NCBI GenBank assembly: GCA_002716585.1
Contig: PBBL01000010.1
Coordinates: 1 to 64,000 of the forward strand
From: Myxococcales bacterium
Lineage (GTDB): Bacteria > Myxococcota_A > Bradymonadia > Bradymonadales > GCA-2716585
Direction: 5' to 3'
Length of the DNA stretch: 64,000 bases
Positions 16,053 through 24,841 of the stretch are shown in pieces. The translations under genes and the position numbers were made by a program. Under the pieces are notes generated by a model, which saw nothing but the letters and a program-made list of their open reading frames with translations, ran no database searches and was not told the origin of the DNA. The first letter of the stretch is position 1; the number at the start of each line of letters is the position of its first letter.

Positions 16053-16805
16053 ATGGGGGATCAGCTCTTCGCTCAACTTGAGGCCTGGCAGGGGGATGAC
16101 GACTGGGGGAGCGTCCTGGACGCGGGGACGGGCGATCACTCGTTGTCGTGGATCCTGGGGCTGCCGACCGAGCGGTGGACCGCGGTGACGGGCGACGCTC
16201 GTCGCAAGGCGCGGCTTGAGGAGCGCTACGCCGACCGGATGCGCCCCGAAGATCGGGTCGTGGTCGGCAACTGGCGCGATCCGGTCATGCTCCACGACGA
16301 GCGCTACGACGTCGTGCTCGCGGATTACCTGATCGGGGCGATCGACGGGTTCGCGCCCTACTTCCAGGATCAGCTCATGGCGCGGCTGCGCCCGCTGGTG
16401 CGGGGGAGGCTGTACATCATCGGGCTGGAGCCCTACCCGGATCGCGCGCACAGCCCGGGGGGCGCGCTCATCCTGGAGGTGGCGCGGCTGCGCGACGCCT
16501 GCATCCTGCTCGCGGGCCATCGGTGTTACCGCGAGTACCCGATGGACTGGATCGTCCGCCAGCTGGGGCTGTCCGGGTTCATGGTGGACGACGCGATGAA
16601 GATCCCGATCCTCTACGGCGAGCGGTTCATCAAGGGGCAGCTCGGGGTGTGTCGGCGGAAGCTGCCGCACTTCAAGGACGAGGCGCTCGCCCGGCAGATG
16701 GAGCAGCACATCAACGCGCTGGAGGCGCGCGCGCTGGAGCACCTGGAGCGGGTCGGGCGGATCCGATTTGGTGAGGATCACGTGATCGTGGCCAGGCCGG
16801 TTTGA
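16053..16805 (+). CDS. Class I SAM-dependent methyltransferase-like protein
   Basis: The 250-residue product carries motif I VLDAGTGDHSLSW (22-34), an acidic residue after the second strand (AVTGDARR), and the motif IV-like YDVVLADYLIGAIDGFAPY. These are typical of a Rossmann-fold methyltransferase. The acceptor is unknown, and the motif I Gly pattern is GTGD rather than GxGxG. The ATG at 16053 has TAGGAGGG 3-8 bases upstream; longer upstream frames lack a ribosome site and run antisense to the SDR gene. Divergent promoters probably lie between 15951 and 16052. Confidence 0.7.
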   Translation: MGDQLFAQLEAWQGDDDWGSVLDAGTGDHSLSWILGLPTERWTAVTGDARRKARLEERYADRMRPEDRVVVGNWRDPVMLHDERYDVVLADYLIGAIDGFAPYFQDQLMARLRPLVRGRLYIIGLEPYPDRAHSPGGALILEVARLRDACILLAGHRCYREYPMDWIVRQLGLSGFMVDDAMKIPILYGERFIKGQLGVCRRKLPHFKDEALARQMEQHINALEARALEHLERVGRIRFGEDHVIVARPV

Positions 16806-16893
16806 GGCGCGGCGCGCTTTGTGACGCGCTGGCTTGACCCTGCGGATCGTGCCCGCCTATCCTCCTGGCATCCCATCAACCATGGAGGATGTC

Positions 16894-17490
16894 ATGGCCA
16901 GCTACATGGATACGATCAACCGCGTGCTCGGGGGGGACTTCGCCGACGCCACCCGCGAGGAGCGCGCCGAGGCGGTGAGCAACATCACCCAGGTGTGCAG
17001 CGTCGCCTCAGGGGCGGTGACCATACAGCCCATCCCGCTGCTGGACGTGGCGCTGGTGACCCCGATTCAGATCAGCATGGTGCAGGCGATCGCCCGAATC
17101 CATGGGTACAGCCTCGATCGGAAGTCGATCCTGGAGATCCTGAGCACGTTCGGCGCGAGCATCGTGGCGCAGAACGTGGTCATGGCGGCGGCGAAGATGA
17201 TCCCGTTCCTCGGGTGGCTGATCGCGCCGTCCATGGCCTACGCGCTGACCTGGGCCGTCGGCGAGGTGAGCGACTACTACTTCGCGAACGGGCGGGGGGT
17301 CTCCCAGCAGGATCTGCGCGAGATGTTCCAGCGGATCTACAAGGCCAAGCACGCCGAGAAGAAGGCCGAGCACAAGGACAACACGACGCTCAAGCGCAAG
17401 CTGGAGCAGCTCAAGGAGGCCTACGCCAGCGGCCTGCTGACGGAGGAGGAGTTCGCCCGCAAGAAGGAGGAGGTGCTCAAGGATTTTTGA
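16894..17490 (+). CDS. DUF697-like membrane protein with SHOCT tail
   Basis: The protein of 198 residues begins at ATG 16894, which has GGAGG 5 bases upstream; the earlier ATGs at 16882 and 16834 are poorer. The middle has hydrophobic, Ala/Gly-rich helices (IQPIPLLDVALVTPIQISMV; AAAKMIPFLGWLIAPSMAYA), the pattern of DUF697 proteins, which are often linked to GTPases. The C-terminus is a SHOCT motif (LEQLKEAYASGLLTEEEFAR), a short oligomerisation helix pair. The function is unknown. It stands alone, between the methyltransferase and the macroglobulin gene. Confidence 0.7.
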   Translation: MASYMDTINRVLGGDFADATREERAEAVSNITQVCSVASGAVTIQPIPLLDVALVTPIQISMVQAIARIHGYSLDRKSILEILSTFGASIVAQNVVMAAAKMIPFLGWLIAPSMAYALTWAVGEVSDYYFANGRGVSQQDLREMFQRIYKAKHAEKKAEHKDNTTLKRKLEQLKEAYASGLLTEEEFARKKEEVLKDF

Positions 17491-17566
17491 GCTGGATCCT
17501 TCTCTCCCCCAGCCCGTTACCACCTCCGGGCGTCCACGTCGCTGAACCACTCGCCGCGAGATCTCC

Positions 17567-20500
17567 ATGTCCCCACGTATGTCCGCTGTTGCGCTGCTCG
17601 CTCTCTTGTTGGGTTGCTCCTCCTCCGCTGAACAGGTGATGGAGGATGACACGCCGCCGACCGCCGTCTCCGAGGAGGCCGAGCCCGCCAAGCTTGGGCC
17701 TCAGGGGCCCGACGTCTTGATCGGATCCGCGCCGAGCGAGCGCGAGCTGCCCGTCGCGAAGCAGGCGGCCGATGGGCGAGCGCTCCTGGTGGCGATCGAC
17801 ACGCCCTACCAGATCTTCAAGGAGCAGGGGACCTACATCCACGTCGCGTCATGGCAGCAGGACGGCGCGCCCGCGGCGAACGCGAACGTCTACGTGGGCT
17901 CGACCCAGGTCGGGCAGACCGACCCGACCGGGACGCTGGTCTTCCTCTACCCACCCAGGGGCAGCGGCGGGAGCGCGCTGGACGCCAACGTGATCACCGT
18001 CGTGGACGCGTCTCAGCCGGAGGTGTGGGGCGCGGTCCCCTTCAACCCCCACCTGCGGACGGCCAGCTTCGCCAGCGATCACCTGTTCGTCTACACCGAT
18101 CGAGGCGTCTACCGGCCCGGCGAGACGGTCCGAACCCGGATCCTCGGGTGGCACCTGGAGGCCGATTACGCGCCGCTCTCCGAGGCGGCCGTCGATGTCC
18201 TGCTCAAGGGCCCCGGCGGGCGCGTCGTCGCGGGCGGCCAGCGGGTCACCAGCGCGCTCGGGGTCGCGCACATGGAGATGGAGGTGCCGCGCTCGGTCCC
18301 CGACGGGTTGTACACGTTGGAGGTCGCCTACAAGAATGAGCGGGCGTCGGCGAGGCTCCAGGTCAAGGAGTTCAAGCCCCCGGCGATTCAGATCGAGCAC
18401 ACGCTCGGGCGATTCTTGACCCGTGACCAGCAGGCGCTGGAGTTTGAGCTCCACCTCAAGCCCTCCTCGGGCGGTGAGCTGGGGCGCGCCGACGTCACGG
18501 CGCGCTTCTTGAGCGGCGGGGGGGAGCGCCTCAAGCTCACCCGAGCGGTCAAGGGGGGCGGGCCGCACCGCTTCGCGCTGAACGCCAAGCAGCTAGGGCA
18601 GGTCCGGGCGGACCTCGTTGAGGGCAGCTTCCTCACGGCGCAGATCGCGATCCGCGACGACGCCGGGAGGACCTCGGAGCTGGATCGGGAGCTTCGCTAC
18701 ACGGCCAACCCCTACGTCGCCGTGCTGGAGACCGACAAGGATCAGTACACCACGGGCGACCCCGTGGAGATCATCGCCAAGGTGAGCGACCTGGACGGCG
18801 TGCCTCAGCGCGACACCGCGCTCCGGCTCACGATCGACGCCCAGACCCTGAGCGCGAAGACCGATCAGGCCGGGTTGGCGCGCTTCAGCCTGAAGATGCC
18901 CGAGCTCAACGTGACGGCGCGGCTCATGATCGACGGGGTCAAGGATCCGATCGCGAGCGCGCCGCTGCGTTGGATCGCGCCGCGGCCGATGACCTCCCAC
19001 ATCAAGGACCCGATCATCAAGGAGCGTCAGACGGCGCGGGTCGTGGTCGCCTTCCCGGCGAACGTGGAGCCCGCGGAGCAGGTGGTGCACATGGACGTCG
19101 TGGACACGTCCGGGGCGCTCGTGAACGCGGTGCTGTTGCCGATCCGCGAGGTGTCGGGCGGCTATGAGGCCTCGGGTGAGTTCGAGGCGCCGTCCTGGGG
19201 CTCGATGTTGCTGACCTTCTTCGCGCTGGGCCGCGCGAAGGGCGCGGCGGTGGAGGCGAGCAGGCCCCACCACAGCCTCGGCCTGTTGACCGAGGGGCAG
19301 AACCTCGTCGTGCAGCCCGACAAGACCCTCACGATCACGCTCGACGGCGTGCCCGACGCCGTACAGCCGGGCGCCGAGGTCGATCTGGGGGTGCGCGTGA
19401 CCAGCGCCACCGGCCAGGAGGTCAAGGCGTCGGTGGGGGCAGCGGTCGTGGATCGGCGCGTGATCTCGCTCAAGGATCCGCTGGAGATCACCCCGATGGA
19501 TCACTTCTACAACCCGGAGCTGCGGACCATGAGCACCACCGGCTCCAAGATCCTCTCCTGGCCCGTGGTGAGCCGCAACTGGGGAGGCCGGGTGCATGAC
19601 GTGGCGCTGCCGCCGTTCCCGTTCCTGGAGGGCGGCGCGGTGGTGCACCGCCACGTGCGCGCCTCGAAGAACACCGGAAGCTGGCTCGCCGAGGGAGGCG
19701 GTGACGGCGCGGCGGACAGCGACAGCTCCACCGCGCCGCCGCCCCCGCCCACCGACGGGGAGATGATCGCGCCGAAGTACAAGGCGGAGATGAAGAAGGC
19801 GGCGATGGAAGAGAAGGCCGCTCAGGCGCAGGCCAAGAAGGTCAAGGTCATGAAGGCCAAGATCTCCCTGGATGAGACGATGATCGAGGGCAAGATGATG
19901 AAGCCCGAGGCGGAGCCCGTCGGAGGCCTGGTGGATCGACGCCGGGGTGAGGGGCGAGCCGCGGACACGCCGGTCAAGATCACGGTGCGCACCCGGTTCC
20001 CCGAGACCTCCCTCTGGGAGCCCGATCGGGTGGTGGACGGCGCGACCACGATCAAGGCGCGCATGCCCGACGCCATGGCCGAGCAGGAGGTGATCCTCGT
20101 GGCGAGCGACGCGCACGGCGGGGTCGGGGGGCTCCGCCAGACGCTCCAGGTCAACCAGCCGGTCTACGTGCAGGCCGACATGCCTCGGGCGCTGCGGGTG
20201 GGCGAGGTGGTGGAGGTGCCGGTGCTGGTGCAGAACCAGACCGCGCAGGCCGAGACCTTCTCGCTGGAGCTGGAGCTTCAGGGGGAGAAGCGCACGAAGC
20301 GTGTTCAGGTCGGGGCGCGGGACGCTCAGGTCGTGACCGTCGAGGTCTCAGCGCGCGCGCCGGGGCGCGCCCCCTACACGCTGATCGCTGAAGGAGGGAG
20401 GCACCGCGACGAGGTGCGAGGGCACGTCCGGGTGACGCCCAGCGGGGTCTCGACGTTGTCTGTGAGCCGAGGGGTGGCCAGCGCCAGCGCGCCCTTTTCT

Positions 20501-22030
20501 CAGAGCTGGGAGGTCGCGCCTGACGTGACCGGTCACGCCGCCTGGCTCCAGGTCACGTTCCCCGCGGTGACGTCGGCGTTCATCGGTGTGGACGCGTTGA
20601 CGGACGCCATGCGCGAGCGCCCGCTGGCGATGGCGTCCGATCTGGTGTCGGTCGCGTTGCTGTTGCAGTACGCGCAGCGCCACAACGTCACCTCCCCGAA
20701 GCTGACGGAGCTGCGCTACCGCTTGCTGGACACCATCGGGCAGCTTCAGTACGCCCAGAACCCCGACGGATCCTTCAGCTTCTGGCGCAACGGCGCAAAG
20801 AGCGCCTACGTCACCGCGTGGGCGCTTGAGGCGATCCTGGAGGCGCAGCAGCTCGACGCGCCCGTCAACCAGGAGGTGATCCGTAAAGCCTCACTGTGGC
20901 TCGCGAATCACATCCAGAAGGACGGCCTCATCGAGGTGGACGACGTCGCCTTCTGGCAGGGGGACACCCGCGCCGTCCGCCTGGGGCTGACCGCGGAGGT
21001 GTACGACGTGCTCAGCCGGGTGCCCGCCAACCTCCGCTCCAAGGCGGTTCAGGGCGCGCTGACCCGGCTCGCCAAGACCTACAAGGCGGTCGTCACCCAG
21101 CCTGGGGTTGATCCGCTCGCCGCGGGCCGAGCGCTCACGGCGCTCTCCCGAGACAGGATGATCGACCGCGCGACCGCGCTGGCGGTCGTCAAGAACCTGC
21201 TCACCCAGCGCGATCGAGGGCACTGGGAGCCGAGCTGGTTCCACGCCTACGGAGGGAACATCGAGGCGACCGTGGCCATGCTCCAGGCGATGCAGCAGAT
21301 CGACCCCGACGGCCTCCAGGCCGAGAAGCGCGACGCCCTTCGCTACATCCTCGCCACCCGCGACGCCTGGGGCCAGTGGCACAACGAGCGTGGCACCGCC
21401 GCGGCGCTTCGGGCGCTGCTGCTCGTGGGAGGTGGGCTGGACGAGGTGCCGGGGGTCATCACCGTCAAGCTCGACGGGGAGGTGATCAAGACGGTCAAGG
21501 TCGATCCGGCGGACCCGTTCCTGTCGGCGGTCAACCTGTCTCACCTGACCCTCGGTGAGGGGCTCAAGCCAGGGAAGCACGTCGTCACGGTCGATTACGA
21601 TGGGCGCCTCAGCCCGTCCGTGGCGCTGGTGACCCGAACCTGGCGAGCCGCGACGGCCCGCCGAGGCAGCGCTCACGGGTTGGAGGTGAGCGCCCAGGGC
21701 GCGGCGGCGATGAAGGTGGGTCAGGAGGCCAGGCTCTCGCTGACGATCGCGTCGCCGGAGCCCCAGGGCGCGGCGCGCCTCGTCATCGGGCCGAGCAGCC
21801 TCGTCGAGGTCGACCTGGCGCAGCTGAGCCGAGCGGAGCAGAAGGCGGTGACCGGCGCGCGGCTCACCTCGCGGGGGGTTGAGCTGGACGTGCTCGCCGG
21901 GAAGGGGGGCACGGTTCAAATCCCGGTCCGGGCGGTGGGGCTTGGAGAAGGTGCGTGGCCGACGGTGAGCCTGGAGTCGCGCGATCGGCAGGTCATGGTG
22001 ACGGCCGGGGCGTTGCGCGTGAGCCCATAG
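17567..22030 (+). CDS. Alpha-2-macroglobulin-family lipoprotein lacking the thioester
   Basis: The 1487-residue protein has a lipoprotein signal (MSAVALLALLLGC). It is followed by the chain of MG beta-sandwich domains of bacterial alpha-2-macroglobulins: FVYTDRGVYRPGETV near 180-190 is the MG2/MG3 hallmark, and RFPETSLWEPD near 810 begins the A2M domain. The helical C-terminal thioester domain is present (AYVTAWALEAILEAQQLD; EATVAMLQAM). At about residues 1005-1025, where CGEQ or CTEQ should lie, there is DALTDAMRERPLAM, so there is no thioester. Such proteins are thought to trap proteases in the periplasm or bind envelope partners (YfaS-like). A Pro-rich then Lys/Met/Ala-rich insert occupies about 723-785. 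Confidence 0.88.
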   Translation: MSPRMSAVALLALLLGCSSSAEQVMEDDTPPTAVSEEAEPAKLGPQGPDVLIGSAPSERELPVAKQAADGRALLVAIDTPYQIFKEQGTYIHVASWQQDGAPAANANVYVGSTQVGQTDPTGTLVFLYPPRGSGGSALDANVITVVDASQPEVWGAVPFNPHLRTASFASDHLFVYTDRGVYRPGETVRTRILGWHLEADYAPLSEAAVDVLLKGPGGRVVAGGQRVTSALGVAHMEMEVPRSVPDGLYTLEVAYKNERASARLQVKEFKPPAIQIEHTLGRFLTRDQQALEFELHLKPSSGGELGRADVTARFLSGGGERLKLTRAVKGGGPHRFALNAKQLGQVRADLVEGSFLTAQIAIRDDAGRTSELDRELRYTANPYVAVLETDKDQYTTGDPVEIIAKVSDLDGVPQRDTALRLTIDAQTLSAKTDQAGLARFSLKMPELNVTARLMIDGVKDPIASAPLRWIAPRPMTSHIKDPIIKERQTARVVVAFPANVEPAEQVVHMDVVDTSGALVNAVLLPIREVSGGYEASGEFEAPSWGSMLLTFFALGRAKGAAVEASRPHHSLGLLTEGQNLVVQPDKTLTITLDGVPDAVQPGAEVDLGVRVTSATGQEVKASVGAAVVDRRVISLKDPLEITPMDHFYNPELRTMSTTGSKILSWPVVSRNWGGRVHDVALPPFPFLEGGAVVHRHVRASKNTGSWLAEGGGDGAADSDSSTAPPPPPTDGEMIAPKYKAEMKKAAMEEKAAQAQAKKVKVMKAKISLDETMIEGKMMKPEAEPVGGLVDRRRGEGRAADTPVKITVRTRFPETSLWEPDRVVDGATTIKARMPDAMAEQEVILVASDAHGGVGGLRQTLQVNQPVYVQADMPRALRVGEVVEVPVLVQNQTAQAETFSLELELQGEKRTKRVQVGARDAQVVTVEVSARAPGRAPYTLIAEGGRHRDEVRGHVRVTPSGVSTLSVSRGVASASAPFSQSWEVAPDVTGHAAWLQVTFPAVTSAFIGVDALTDAMRERPLAMASDLVSVALLLQYAQRHNVTSPKLTELRYRLLDTIGQLQYAQNPDGSFSFWRNGAKSAYVTAWALEAILEAQQLDAPVNQEVIRKASLWLANHIQKDGLIEVDDVAFWQGDTRAVRLGLTAEVYDVLSRVPANLRSKAVQGALTRLAKTYKAVVTQPGVDPLAAGRALTALSRDRMIDRATALAVVKNLLTQRDRGHWEPSWFHAYGGNIEATVAMLQAMQQIDPDGLQAEKRDALRYILATRDAWGQWHNERGTAAALRALLLVGGGLDEVPGVITVKLDGEVIKTVKVDPADPFLSAVNLSHLTLGEGLKPGKHVVTVDYDGRLSPSVALVTRTWRAATARRGSAHGLEVSAQGAAAMKVGQEARLSLTIASPEPQGAARLVIGPSSLVEVDLAQLSRAEQKAVTGARLTSRGVELDVLAGKGGTVQIPVRAVGLGEGAWPTVSLESRDRQVMVTAGALRVSP

Positions 22031-22046
22031 GGCGCCTGCGAGCTGC

Positions 22047-22595
22047 TCAGGATGGCTCGCGGATGAACTCCAGCGCGCGGTTGGTCCAGTCGAGGCTGAC
22101 GATCGTGCAGTTGGCCACGAAGCGAGCCTGACCGACCTGCGTGAGCAGCTGGCGCACCACCCCGCCGTGCGTAAAGAGCAGGTGGCGCCCAGGGGTGAGG
22201 TCGTCGATGAAGCTCAAGACGCGGCGCTCCAGCTCGACCAGCGACTCGCCGCCCGGCGCTTGAAACCCCTGGAAGTTCTTGAGCGCCTCCTTGTGGGGGC
22301 CGACCAGCTCGGTCCAGATCGCCCCCTCCAGCTCCCCGAAGAAGATCTCGCGCAGCCGCTCATCGACCGTGGGCTCGCCGTAGGCCAGCCGCGCCGTGTC
22401 CCAGGCGCGCGTCAGGTCGGAGGACCAGACGCCGTCGAACGCCTCGGCTTCCAGCGCGGGCCGGAGCGCGCGGGCCTGCTCCTGGCCCAGCTCGGTCAAC
22501 GGGACGTCGCTCCAGCCGGTGAGGCGGTGATCCACGTTCCATGAGGATTGGCCGTGGCGGACGAGGTAGAGGGTGAGGGGGCGATCGGGGTCCAT
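22047..22595 (-). CDS. Histidine phosphatase (phosphoglycerate mutase-like)
   Basis: The 182 residues contain LYLVRHGQSSWN, with the phospho-accepting His14 in the RHG motif, then TGWSDVPLTELGQEQA and the second histidine in LLFTHGGVVRQLL. This is the histidine phosphatase branch 1 fold. It is shorter than the cofactor-dependent phosphoglycerate mutases (about 230-250 residues), so a broad phosphatase is more likely than glycolytic mutase; the substrate is unknown. It follows the IgGFc-domain lipoprotein after 12 bases and converges on the macroglobulin gene. Confidence 0.88.
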   Translation of the reverse strand: MDPDRPLTLYLVRHGQSSWNVDHRLTGWSDVPLTELGQEQARALRPALEAEAFDGVWSSDLTRAWDTARLAYGEPTVDERLREIFFGELEGAIWTELVGPHKEALKNFQGFQAPGGESLVELERRVLSFIDDLTPGRHLLFTHGGVVRQLLTQVGQARFVANCTIVSLDWTNRALEFIREPS

Positions 22596-22607
22596 GGCGG
22601 TCCAGGG

Positions 22608-24695
22608 TCAGGGGCGCTTGGTGAGGTTCAAGCCGCCCGGGTAGGCGAAGGAGACGTACTTGTCGTAGGCGTAGACGAGGAGCCCGAAGGGCGCGGAGGC
22701 TTCGACGCGGTGAGCGCCGTCGCGGATCGGGACGTGGACGACGGCGAACTCGGAGCCGGGCGCGTTGAGCGCCTCGATCCCGGGGCCGTTCAGGTCGAGC
22801 GGCTCGCCGTTGAAGGTCACGGTCCCGGCGGCGCCCACCGGGAGGATCAAGGTCATGAAGTCGAAGGCGTAGGTCTCCGGGACGAGGAAGGTGTAGGAGC
22901 GGCGGAACTGCTCGGTTGGCGGGAGCGTGAACATCGCCGGGTCGCCTGAGCTGCAATACTCCACGTCGCCGCACGGCTGCTCTGCCGACCGCTCCCCGGA
23001 GATGTAGCCCACCACGGAGATCGCCTGGTTGGCGGTGGCGACGACCGGATCCTGGGTGCCGAGGATGCAGTCGGTGTTGGGGGGCAGGGTGATCGTCCGC
23101 CTCCCCTCCCGGTCAAACAGGTCGAGGCAGTTGGTGGCGGCGCTGCTGAAGGGGGACAGGGTGCTGGAGAGATCAAGCTCGTCTCCCAGCGTGAGCGTCG
23201 CGCCTTGATCTCCAGAGAGCAGGTGCCAGTACATGACCTCGCTGGGGGCGAGCGAGCGGCGCGCGAAGGGGGCGAGGACGTAGCGCCGCCCCCAGGTCTC
23301 GTCGGGGGTGAGCTGGGTTTCGAGGTGGTCGCAGGCGGCCAGGCCGTGTGGGATGTAGGTGCACTCGTGGTTGGCGAAGGCGGCGAACGTCTTGTTGCCC
23401 TCCACGCGGGTGCCGGTCATCCAGCTGCGGACCTCGCTGGTGGTGCCCGAGCGGATGTAGAGCATGTCGCCCGAGCGCAGGGTCGTGCTCCACTCAAAGG
23501 GGCGGTCGTGGCCGCCCGGCCCGGAGGGGAGCGCGAGTTCGCGCGAGAGCGACGGGGTGAGGCGAGCCTCCTTAGGGAAGGTGAAGGTGAGCTGGGTGTC
23601 GTCCTCGTGGGCGACGACCACGAGGCCACCGTTGAAGAACTGCGTCCTCCCGCTGTTGGGGACCGCCCAGTCGGGGGGGACGATGGCGGTGTAGCGGGTC
23701 CCGAGCGCGTAGATGGGGAGCAGCAGCGAGGCGTCGTTGGTGTACGAGAAGTTACAGCAGTAGGGGTTGAATTGGTACGCGACCACCGGCCGGGACGAGA
23801 TCAGGCGCCTGGTGCGCTCGTTGTTGGCGACGAACGCTCCGGCGGTGTCGTTGAGCGAGCCCTCCCGCTCAAACAGGAGCGTCGCGACCGCGAGCGGAGG
23901 GAGGACGATGTCTCGGGCCTGGGTGACCTCGATGAGGCGAATCTCCCCATCGGCCTCCTCGATGTGGCTCTGGACCGTCGCGCTGCCGTCGCGCTCACCG
24001 CGGCGGGTGATCTCGACCTGGTTGACGAGCCTGCTGTAGCTCTCGCGGTCCGGCTGATAGTCGTCGTAGACCGAGATGGTCGCTTCGAGGAGGGGGTCGA
24101 TGTTGGCGACCACGACCCCGAACGGCTCGTTCAGCTCCAGGAGCGGGTTGGGCAGCTCCGCGACCATGTACTCGCAGCCAATGTAGGAGCGGGTCTGTTC
24201 GGCGATGTCGCACAGATCCACGCACAGGCCACCGCGGCACACCTCGTCCTCACCGCAGGTGAACTCATCGTTGAGCGCGTCGCCCTCGTCGTTGCAGATC
24301 CCGGCGGTGTCGAGTCCGTTGCAGGTGGGGCGGCCCGGGACGCAGGTGAAGCGGGTGCAGGCGTTGTCCACGCAGACGAACCCATCGGAGCAGGTGTCCT
24401 GCACCCATCGGGTCGTGCGCCCGTCATCCGACAGGCGGCAGGCTTCGATGCGATCGGTGTGTGAGGCGAGGCAGCGGATGGCGTTCTCGTCGCAGGCGTC
24501 TGTCGGGGAGGAGAGCTCCAGCGGGGGAGGCAGGTCGGGCTCATCGCGTTGCCCGGCGTCCGATGGCGGGGCCGGGGTGAAGGTCGGGAGGGTCGCGGTC
24601 GGCTCCTCGCTGTTTTGACAGGCGAGCGCCGTGCACACCGCGAGGAGCGCTGTGAGCAAGCGACGTTGGAGGTGTTTGGACGCAGGTTCCTTCAC
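22608..24695 (-). CDS. IgGFc-binding-domain lipoprotein
   Basis: The chosen GTG start at 24695 gives 695 residues beginning with a lipoprotein signal (LLTALLAVCTALAC, then QNSEE). A GTG 33 bases upstream is also possible. Residues about 55-150 are Cys-rich with repeated CxxxxC spacing (DTCSDGFVCVDNACTRFTC), as in many myxobacterial surface proteins. The rest matches the IgGFc-binding N-terminal domain common in these bacteria: QFNPYCCNFSYTNDASLLLP, then YTAIVPPDWAV and VVVAHEDDTQLTF. Despite the name, immunoglobulin binding is not expected in a free-living bacterium; a cell-surface adhesion or structural role is inferred. Confidence 0.8.
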   Translation of the reverse strand: MKEPASKHLQRRLLTALLAVCTALACQNSEEPTATLPTFTPAPPSDAGQRDEPDLPPPLELSSPTDACDENAIRCLASHTDRIEACRLSDDGRTTRWVQDTCSDGFVCVDNACTRFTCVPGRPTCNGLDTAGICNDEGDALNDEFTCGEDEVCRGGLCVDLCDIAEQTRSYIGCEYMVAELPNPLLELNEPFGVVVANIDPLLEATISVYDDYQPDRESYSRLVNQVEITRRGERDGSATVQSHIEEADGEIRLIEVTQARDIVLPPLAVATLLFEREGSLNDTAGAFVANNERTRRLISSRPVVAYQFNPYCCNFSYTNDASLLLPIYALGTRYTAIVPPDWAVPNSGRTQFFNGGLVVVAHEDDTQLTFTFPKEARLTPSLSRELALPSGPGGHDRPFEWSTTLRSGDMLYIRSGTTSEVRSWMTGTRVEGNKTFAAFANHECTYIPHGLAACDHLETQLTPDETWGRRYVLAPFARRSLAPSEVMYWHLLSGDQGATLTLGDELDLSSTLSPFSSAATNCLDLFDREGRRTITLPPNTDCILGTQDPVVATANQAISVVGYISGERSAEQPCGDVEYCSSGDPAMFTLPPTEQFRRSYTFLVPETYAFDFMTLILPVGAAGTVTFNGEPLDLNGPGIEALNAPGSEFAVVHVPIRDGAHRVEASAPFGLLVYAYDKYVSFAYPGGLNLTKRP

Positions 24696-24841
24696 TGTAC
24701 CTCGGATGGATGGCCCACCTCTCCCCACGCATGGTAGCGAAAAGTGTTCCTATATGCGACCCATTCGGGCAGTTCGAGGTATCGTCTGTTTTTATGCGAG
24801 CAGCCCTTGAGCCTGGCGAGCTTGCTCCCGCGCGGCAGAAG

